DNA of 64,000 bases from Pedobacter sp. SL55. Lineage in GTDB: Bacteria > Bacteroidota > Bacteroidia > Sphingobacteriales > Sphingobacteriaceae. The position numbers were made by a program, and so were the translations under genes. Within the stretch, counting starts at the first letter, position 1, and each line of letters starts with the position of its first letter. Below the pieces are notes generated by a model. The model saw nothing but the letters and a program-made list of their open reading frames with translations, did not search any database and had not been told where the DNA came from. Shown here one piece after another: positions 58,048 through 64,000 of this stretch. The stretch is from positions 4,340,001 through 4,404,000 of the forward strand of contig NZ_CP113059.1 of the NCBI RefSeq assembly GCF_026625705.1, written 5' to 3'.

Positions 58048-58509
58048 ATGAGTACATTACAAGAAGGTGGTAAAGCCCCCGAATTTTCAGCAAAAGACCA
58101 AAATGGGAATACCGTTACATTAAACCAGTTTAAAGGCAAAAAAGTGGTGTTGTATTTTTACCCAAAGGATGATACACCTGGCTGCACGGCCGAAGCTTGC
58201 GATTTTAGAGATAACTATCAGGGTTTGCAAGCCAAAGGCATCGAGGTTTTAGGAGTAAGCGTTGATGACGAGAAATCGCACCAGAAGTTTATTAACAAGC
58301 ATAGCTTGCCTTTTACTTTGTTGGCTGATACAGACAAGCAAATTGTTGAAGCTTATGGTGTTTGGGCCGAAAAAAATATGTACGGCAAAAAGTATATGGG
58401 CACCAACCGAGCTACTTTTGTGATAGACGAAGAAGGAAATATTGCCCACATCATTAAGAAAGTAGATACTAAAAACGCTACAGCGCAGGTATTAGAGTTG
58501 CTGGGCTAA
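58048..58509 (+). CDS. bcp: Thioredoxin-dependent thiol peroxidase (Bcp/PrxQ)
   Basis: Atypical 2-Cys peroxiredoxin of 153 residues that reduces H2O2 and organic peroxides. The peroxidatic Cys is in DDTPGCTAEACDFRD with the resolving Cys five residues later, as in the Bcp/PrxQ group. The full fold is present from KAPEFSAKDQNGNTVTL to the C-terminal helix. It ends 16 bp before a long palindrome and a bidirectional terminator. Confidence 0.96.
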   Translation: MSTLQEGGKAPEFSAKDQNGNTVTLNQFKGKKVVLYFYPKDDTPGCTAEACDFRDNYQGLQAKGIEVLGVSVDDEKSHQKFINKHSLPFTLLADTDKQIVEAYGVWAEKNMYGKKYMGTNRATFVIDEEGNIAHIIKKVDTKNATAQVLELLG

Positions 58510-58525
58510 TTAATTTACAGGAACA

Positions 58526-58564
58526 TATCAACTTACGAAGTTTTAAAAACTTCGTAAGTTGATA
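58526..58564. repeat. Perfect 19-bp palindromic hairpin after bcp
   Basis: TATCAACTTACGAAGTTTT (58526-58544) is the exact complement of the right arm ending at 58564, with a one-base centre. The motif ACTTACGAAGTTTT is known as an intergenic repeat in this phylum. It may add to termination of bcp. Confidence 0.75.
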
Positions 58565-58577
58565 ATAAACCGTCAAA

Positions 58578-58610
58578 AAAATCCTTCACGAGTTTATCGA
58601 GAAGGATTTT
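58578..58610. terminator. Bidirectional terminator between bcp and the OmpA gene
   Basis: AAATCCTTC pairs with GAAGGATTT, with an inner CGA/TCG pairing, and A- or T-runs on both sides. It separates convergent bcp (plus) and the OmpA gene (minus). Confidence 0.75.
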
Positions 58611-58636
58611 ATAATTTTCATGAAGCTTATTAGTTA

Positions 58637-60582
58637 TTAATTCATCGCCATTACTGGGTTAACTTTTACAATCTTGAACTCTGTTCGTCTGTTTAACTGA
58701 TGCTGCCCTGCAGTACATTTTACACCATCGCTGCATTCGTTTAACAACTCTGTTTCGCCTTTTCCAATTGCTCGTAAGCGTTCGGCCGCCACACCTTTCT
58801 TAGTTAAGTAGTTTAAAGCACTTTCTGCTCTTTTTCCGAAAGCTGCTGGTTATAAGCTGCCGTTCCTCTGGCATCGGTATGAGCTACCAATTCCATATTA
58901 ACGTTTGGCATATTGCTCATAAATTCGCTCACTTTCTTTAAATCGGCAAAAGCATCCTTTCTAATATTCCACTTATTGAAATCGTAGAAAATATTATTCA
59001 ACTTAACCGTAAATACATCCTTAGCACGTTCTAGTTCGAACCTAATATCATAAATAGTAGATTGATTTGCTCCTTTGGTAGAGATTTCTCCAGATTGGCT
59101 AGTGAAATACTGTAGCGGATTTCCTTTAACAAGGTAATCTGTTTCTTTTTCTAAACTAAAACTAAATTTGCCTTCACTATCAGAAAGCACTTTAGTTTCT
59201 GCGCTTGTATTTTTATTAATGAGCAGTACCTCTAAACCACTTATAGGTTGTTTGGTATCTTTCTCTACCACTAAGCCATTTACGGCAAAAACCTGCTGGG
59301 GTTTTGGTTCGGCTTTAATTCCTGTGGTAAACCTATAAATATCATCTAAACCTACGCCACCATTTCTATTGCTGGAAAGATAGCCCGTTTTATGGTTCGC
59401 ATTAAACATAATACCAAAATCATCTTTCGGAGAATTTAGTGGAGCACGTAGATTTTCTACCTCGGCAAACTTATTTTTTTCGCCCACGGCAGAGAAAATA
59501 TCTAAGCCACCCATGCCAATGTGCCCTTTAGAAGCAAAATAAAACTTACCATCTGCTCTTACCGTAGGGAAAACATCATCTTGCGGCGTATTGATTTGAT
59601 CGCCACAATTTTGCGGCTGTGTCCAACTACCGTTGGGCAATTTTTCACTGAAATACAAATCCATACCACCTAAGCCACCAGGCATATCAGAAGCAAAATA
59701 TAAAATCTTGCCATTTGGAGACAAAGCCGGATGCTGAACAGAGAAAAGGCCTTCGGAGTTAAATGCGAGTTTATCTTTGGCAATCCATTCTCCATCTTTT
59801 TTAACGGCCATCAACAAATATTGCTTGCCAACTTCTCCTAATTTAGATTTTTTAGCTGGCAAAACTGCTCTGGTAAAAATTAGCGTATCTAAACTTGGGT
59901 AAACAGCCAAAGGCCCACTATGAAACCCAGTATTAATAGACCCCTTTAAAATACTTACCTGTTTAGCGGCATTAGCACTATAGATTTTTAGATAAGGATT
60001 TCCTGTCCATCCGTAAGTATCTTCGCCTTTTTTATCTTTTTGCCACCTGTCAGAAATTAGCAAAACATCGCTACCAAATTGAACTGGGCTAAAATCTGAG
60101 TTTTCGGAGTTAAAGCCTGTTTCGTTTTGTACCAAGGCGCCGATATCAGGGTTTTCGGTCCAAGTTTTAGCTACTTCGCAAATGTTGGCTTGCTTAGTGG
60201 CTTCGCTAGCTAACGCCGGATTTTTTTCGCCCCAAATCTTGTAGTTTGCCACAGCTTCCTCAAACTTTCCATTTTGTTTCAACGCATCAGCTAAAAATTT
60301 ATAATTATCTGATGATGCTTCTGGATAGCCCAAGGTTTTCTTATACCAAATTTCAGCAGCCTCGGTGTTGTTAATAAATCTATAGCAATTAGCAATTTTC
60401 TGAGCTACGTCCAAACTCGGACTTTCCCTCATTATCTTTTCGTAAATCTCTAGTGCGTACTTGTAATCGAGCTGCCTGTAAAGCTTATCGGCTTCTTTGA
60501 TGTCATCAGAAAAAAGTACCGAAGGGACAAAATAAATAACAAGAAAAACTGCTAAAACTCTAAAAAACTTTCTAAATATCAT
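58637..60582 (-). CDS. OmpA family protein with TPR and PD40 repeats (C-terminal frameshift)
   Basis: Outer-membrane/periplasmic protein of about 648 residues over the repaired span. Signal peptide, TPR-like helices (about 28-130), PD40/WD40-like propeller (about 160-430, with LYFASDMPGGLGGMDLYFSE repeats), a carboxypeptidase-like sandwich (about 440-515) and an OmpA domain (NIFYDFNKWNIRKDAFADL onward) that binds peptidoglycan. The frame breaks at an A-run near 58840-58845, where one extra A restores QLSEKRAESALNYLTKKG and an end at 58637. This domain set is typical of PorE-like proteins encoded next to PorP/SprF in T9SS loci. Confidence 0.92.
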
Positions 60583-60593
60583 ATAACTCGGCG

Positions 60594-61571
60594 TTAAAAG
60601 TAGCGCGGAGTAGTTAAAGCATTGTTTCTATAGTTTTTATTACCAAGCGTAAAGCCCAATGAAATTTCATGGCTTCCAGACGAGTAAGAATTTAGATCAG
60701 ACAAACTGTAGTCGTAAGCATATCCAATCCTAAACTGTTTTGCAACAAAAACCTCAACTAAACCGACAAGCGAATTTTGTTGAAAAGTTGCATTTAAACT
60801 GTTAGTTTTTTTCCACATATCCACACCCATCCTGTAAGAGCCTCCCAACCAAAGCACATCTTTAAATAAAAAAGATGCGTTTATATCGAAATTACCCATA
60901 CTTTGAGGGTCATCACGTAGCATTAGGGAGGGTTTCATTTTGATATCTTCATTAACATTTAAAATAGCACCAAATGTTAAGAACATGTGAACAGGCGGCA
61001 AGATCACAAATGCGGCACGTTCATTATTCTTATTTAGTGCCGTTGTTAAAAGGTTATTTGCAGATAAGCCGGCGTAGAAAACATCATCACTATAATGAAT
61101 ACCCAACTTGGCATCTGGCGAGAGGTAATTTTGAGTACCGATAAAATTGATATCCGTTTGATCTCCTATAATTGCCTTATCGCTATTTAACGAGAACTGC
61201 ACCGCCCCCACACCAACTCCAAAGCTTAACCTACCCTGTTGGCCAACTGGCAAGCGATAAGCATAATTTGCCATGATTGCCGTTTGCCCCTGTATACCAA
61301 TCCTATCGTTTAATACGGTTAAGCCCAAACCAACATTCTTATTATGGAAAAATGCACCATCAGCTATTAAAGATTGTGTGGTTGGGGCGCCTTTTATGCC
61401 CACCCACTGGTTACGACTAAGCAGGTTTACATTGATATCTTCTTTGTATCCGGCATAGGCTGGGTTAACCAATAAGTTGTTAAACATGTACTGGCTATAG
61501 GTGATCTCATTTTGCGACTTGGCTAAAAGAGGAGAAACAACAATTAAAAGCTGAAGTAAAAATCTTTTCAT
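60594..61571 (-). CDS. PorP/SprF family T9SS membrane protein
   Basis: Exported outer-membrane beta-barrel of 325 residues. Signal peptide MKRFLLQLLIVVSPLLAKSQ; then the family hallmark EITYSQYMFNNLLVNPAYAG and SRNQWVGIKGAPTTQSL. Members associate with the type IX secretion system and help deliver or anchor large surface adhesins made from the adjacent genes. It is 4 bp from the gliding-motility-domain gene and 11 bp before the OmpA gene, in one operon. Confidence 0.95.
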   Translation of the reverse strand: MKRFLLQLLIVVSPLLAKSQNEITYSQYMFNNLLVNPAYAGYKEDINVNLLSRNQWVGIKGAPTTQSLIADGAFFHNKNVGLGLTVLNDRIGIQGQTAIMANYAYRLPVGQQGRLSFGVGVGAVQFSLNSDKAIIGDQTDINFIGTQNYLSPDAKLGIHYSDDVFYAGLSANNLLTTALNKNNERAAFVILPPVHMFLTFGAILNVNEDIKMKPSLMLRDDPQSMGNFDINASFLFKDVLWLGGSYRMGVDMWKKTNSLNATFQQNSLVGLVEVFVAKQFRIGYAYDYSLSDLNSYSSGSHEISLGFTLGNKNYRNNALTTPRYF

Positions 61572-61575
61572 CTCG

Positions 61576-62766
61576 CTATTTTTTAACCATCGTTATCGAC
61601 CCTTTGAAATGCTGATCTTGCCCATCTATTTTAACTCTTAAAATGTAGATATAAGTACCAGAGGCTACATTTTGTCCATCCCAATATTTTGTTGAGTTGT
61701 AACCGCTCATGCGGTAGACTAAATTGCCCGACCGATCAAATATTTTCAAGTCATTATCTGGAAAAGTATCGATATTTTTAATTTCCCAAGTGTCGTTTTT
61801 GCCATCGCCATCTGGCGAAAAAGCATTGTAAAACTCAAATGGACCAGCATTGGTTGTTTCAGCCAAAGCAAAGCCTATATCGCTACCCAAAGGTAAATCG
61901 GCATTTTTATGAAGTATGGTTTGTGCTAAATACGGTGCTAGAGCAGACTTGTCAGGACTGGTTGAAGAAAGCGCCCTATCCCATTGTGCACTCTTAACCC
62001 AAGTAACCAAATTCTGGTATTTTTCTGAAAGCGGAATTAGAAAAGCTGCATCTACTGCATTGGCACCACTTAAACGCTTAATTTTGTGATAATATATATC
62101 ATTAATTTCGGCAACCGATTTTGCTTTACTTGCCCTATTAAAGCCACCAGTATTTGGATCTTTATCAATAAACGAAACAGCGAAAGCAGCTAGGCCTGTA
62201 TTTTGTGGTTTTAACTTAACAAACCTTTTTAAGCTTTTGGTACCTAAAGGATAAAGGTACTCATCATTAGTGTTCATATAACGCACAAAGGAACCATCAA
62301 GATTTTCGGTATTGATGTACCCTGCACTTCGAACCAAAGCGTTTGGATCTGGGTTTAGCAAGGTCAAAGCTTCTTCTGTGCTCGCCATGATTTCTGCATC
62401 TTCGATATCAAGCGATAGCTTGGCATTAAAAGTGCCTTTTAAATAATAGCTTCCGTTGCCTTTAAAAATGAGATTTGGAAAAGTTGCCGTACCAGTTAAA
62501 TATCCTGAACTGCTATTGAAAACTACCGTACCTGTAGAGGCGTCTTCGAAAACTCGATTATTAGAATTCCAGTCGCCTAAAACTGTCATTTTACCATGAT
62601 TTAACACCTGGCCATCTTTATGCAAGTAGTTACCAGATACATACAATATGGCGTTATGATCAAGAAATAGCTTTGCTCCGGTATTAGAGATTTGAGCAAA
62701 AACTTTAATGTTCCCAAAAAAAACTAAGGCAACAACAAAAACAAAATATGTTGGCTTTTTAACCAT
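61576..62766 (-). CDS. Secreted protein with gliding-motility-associated C-terminal (T9SS type B) domain
   Basis: Exported 396-residue protein. Signal peptide (VFVVALVFFGNIKVFAQ). The middle is beta-rich and repetitive (GNYLHKDGQVLNHGKMTVLG). The C-terminal 85 residues are the type B sorting domain: FYNAFSPDGDGKNDTWEIKN, LKIFDRSGNLVYR and YWDGQNVASGTYIYILRVKI. Such domains need a dedicated PorP/SprF partner, which is the next gene. Its start meets the stop of the collagen-like gene, sharing one base. Confidence 0.92.
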   Translation of the reverse strand: MVKKPTYFVFVVALVFFGNIKVFAQISNTGAKLFLDHNAILYVSGNYLHKDGQVLNHGKMTVLGDWNSNNRVFEDASTGTVVFNSSSGYLTGTATFPNLIFKGNGSYYLKGTFNAKLSLDIEDAEIMASTEEALTLLNPDPNALVRSAGYINTENLDGSFVRYMNTNDEYLYPLGTKSLKRFVKLKPQNTGLAAFAVSFIDKDPNTGGFNRASKAKSVAEINDIYYHKIKRLSGANAVDAAFLIPLSEKYQNLVTWVKSAQWDRALSSTSPDKSALAPYLAQTILHKNADLPLGSDIGFALAETTNAGPFEFYNAFSPDGDGKNDTWEIKNIDTFPDNDLKIFDRSGNLVYRMSGYNSTKYWDGQNVASGTYIYILRVKIDGQDQHFKGSITMVKK

Positions 62767-64000
62767 TATTGTATTGCGCTAATATGAAAAGTAGCCGAAG
62801 GAAGATTAATAGCAAGGTCACTTACGTTGATAAATTTAACCTCAATTGTATTGGCCGAAACTACCCTGGCGTAAGCAATGAGTAGGCCATCTGGCAGTTC
62901 TATACTTGACGAAATAGCCACACTGGCATTTGTACCTACTCCAGTAAGCGTAAAATTTTGCTTATAAGATGCTTTTGCGGCAATAGCAGGTAAATCTGCA
63001 ATTATTGATGCTTTTGAAATCGAAGTTATATAAGAGCCGTTAAGACCAATTCTTACCCTCCCATCTGTACCCACTCTAATTCCTTCGTTCCTATTTGAAG
63101 CAATGATAAGCTCTTTAGCATCTGTAGTACCAACAAAATCATTATTTACTCCAGGATTAGTGGTACCTCCAGTAAAACCAGCGCCGTTACCCGTACGCAT
63201 CCAAGCAGCTGCCGTTCCTGATGGGCCCGCAGGCCCCACAGGCCCCTGCTCGCCCGGATCTCCTTGTAAGCCTTGAGGCCCTAAATCTCCTTTGTCGCCC
63301 TTATCGCCTTTGGCACCTTGTGGACCAGTAGCTCCAGCTGCGCCCTGAGGACCAGCCGCACCTACATCTCCTTTGTCGCCCTTATCGCCTTTGGCACCTT
63401 GTGGACCAGTAGCCCCAACTGCGCCCTGAGGACCAGCCGCACCTACATCTCCTTTGTCTCCTTTATCGCCTTTTGCTCCCTGAGGACCGGTAGCACCAAC
63501 CGCTCCCTGAGGACCAGCCGCACCTACATCTCCTTTGTCGCCTTTATCGCCTTTGGCACCTTGTGGACCAGTAGCTCCAGCTGCCCCCTGAGGACCAGCT
63601 GCACCTACATCGCCTTTGTCGCCCTTATCGCCTTTGGCACCTTGTGGACCAGTAGCTCCAACTGCGCCCTGAGGACCAGCTGCACCTACATCGCCTTTGT
63701 CGCCCTTATCGCCTTTGGCACCTTGTGGGCCGGTAGCTCCAGCTGCGCCCTGAGGACCAGCTGTACCTACATCCCCTTTGTCGCCCTTATCGCCTTTGGC
63801 ACCTTGTGGACCGGTAGCGCCAACCGCTCCCTGAGGACCAACTGCACCTACATCTCCTTTGTCGCCTTTGGCACCTTGTGGGCCGGTAGCTCCAGCTGCG
63901 CCCTGAGGGCCAGCCGCACCTACATCTCCTTTATCGCCTTTGGCACCTTGTGGACCAGTAGCTCCAACTGCACCCTGAGGACCAGTTGCACCAGTAGCGC
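62766..64000 (-). CDS. Collagen-like repeat surface protein (5' end outside window)
   Basis: Partial gene: the visible 411 or so codons are open to the window edge. Residues encoded by about 63190-64000 are G-x-y triplets with repeats such as [17 protein letters not shown], collagen-like, then a non-repetitive C-terminal domain (about 155 residues: [38 protein letters not shown], end [12 protein letters not shown]). No in-frame ATG, GTG or TTG is visible above the GTG at 63239, so the true start is beyond 64000. It precedes the type B cargo and PorP/SprF genes in the same operon and is presumably a secreted fibre or adhesin. Confidence 0.87.
   Translation of the reverse strand, partial: ATGATGPQGAVGATGPQGAKGDKGDVGAAGPQGAAGATGPQGAKGDKGDVGAVGPQGAVGATGPQGAKGDKGDKGDVGTAGPQGAAGATGPQGAKGDKGDKGDVGAAGPQGAVGATGPQGAKGDKGDKGDVGAAGPQGAAGATGPQGAKGDKGDKGDVGAAGPQGAVGATGPQGAKGDKGDKGDVGAAGPQGAVGATGPQGAKGDKGDKGDVGAAGPQGAAGATGPQGAKGDKGDKGDLGPQGLQGDPGEQGPVGPAGPSGTAAAWMRTGNGAGFTGGTTNPGVNNDFVGTTDAKELIIASNRNEGIRVGTDGRVRIGLNGSYITSISKASIIADLPAIAAKASYKQNFTLTGVGTNASVAISSSIELPDGLLIAYARVVSANTIEVKFINVSDLAINLPSATFHISAIQ
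63279..64000 (-). repeat. Tandem 81-bp coding repeat, G-x-y collagen-like
   Basis: The marker ACCTACATC recurs at 63360, 63441, 63522, 63603, 63684, 63765, 63846 and 63918: steps of 81 bp (27 residues, nine G-x-y triplets) six times, then 72 bp, where one GDK triplet is lost. Units differ mostly at silent or A/T/V positions. Confidence 0.88.

Noticed and set aside
63279..64000. Possible CRISPR array because of regular 81-bp spacing
   Set aside because: The repeats are coding, have no unique spacers, and translate into continuous G-x-y triplets in one frame.

Overview
The window looks like chromosome from a Bacteroidota bacterium, most likely the Sphingobacteriaceae (Pedobacter-like). The signs are AT-rich DNA, a SusC/SusD locus with FecI/FecR-type regulators, type IX secretion (T9SS) genes and sorting domains, TAnnTTTG promoter boxes, Bacteroidota-only families (DUF6089, DUF1735, DUF2851, PorT, PorP/SprF) and a Rho factor with a long Asn/Lys-rich insert. 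Genus and species cannot be fixed from the sequence alone.

Bases 1-19117 (all minus strand) are a polysaccharide utilisation locus (PUL). Reading with transcription from the right: ECF sigma factor, FecR anti-sigma, SusC with an STN signalling domain, SusD, a GH18 endoglycosidase lipoprotein, two DUF1735 surface lipoproteins (one LamG, one F5/8 C), a small inverted-repeat element, then GH35 beta-galactosidase, GH29 fucosidase with F5/8 C domains, a BNR sialidase-like protein, GH20 hexosaminidase and a GH3 enzyme cut by the window edge. This enzyme set fits fucosylated, galactose-capped, perhaps sialylated complex N-glycans or similar glycoconjugates.

Bases 19118-24640 look like a small acquired segment. 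It holds remnants of what may be a serine recombinase, a membrane-anchored AraC regulator and two tandem class-C-beta-lactamase-like serine hydrolases with nearly identical TPR tails. It ends at the 3' end of a tRNA-Leu(GAG) gene, a common integration site.

Bases 24641-58509 are mostly core genes: metallo-hydrolase, LolA, FtsK, ankyrin protein, PspC, DUF2851, EamA transporter, PyrF, Rho, PssA, a PurF-type amidotransferase and MurI. Next comes the envelope operon CBS protein - NadK - DUF6089 - UppS - BamA - OmpH - OmpH. Then follow YqeY, an SDR enzyme, PorT/UbiE divergent from EngB/UbiA-type prenyltransferase, Kup, a T9SS cargo, an FAH-family hydrolase, an M23 peptidase and Bcp.

Bases 58637-64000 (minus) are a T9SS surface locus: a collagen-like repeat protein running off the window, a gliding-motility C-terminal-domain protein, PorP/SprF and an OmpA/PD40 protein.

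A recurring feature is single-base frame breaks. I count nine, in GH35, SusC (three), FtsK, an alpha/beta hydrolase, an SDR enzyme, UbiE and OmpA. Each is repaired by one or two bases, several lie in homopolymers, and two hit genes expected to be essential or near-essential. Sequence error is therefore more likely than gene decay. Affected genes are annotated over their full repaired extent. No rRNA, CRISPR array, intact transposase or phage genes were seen.
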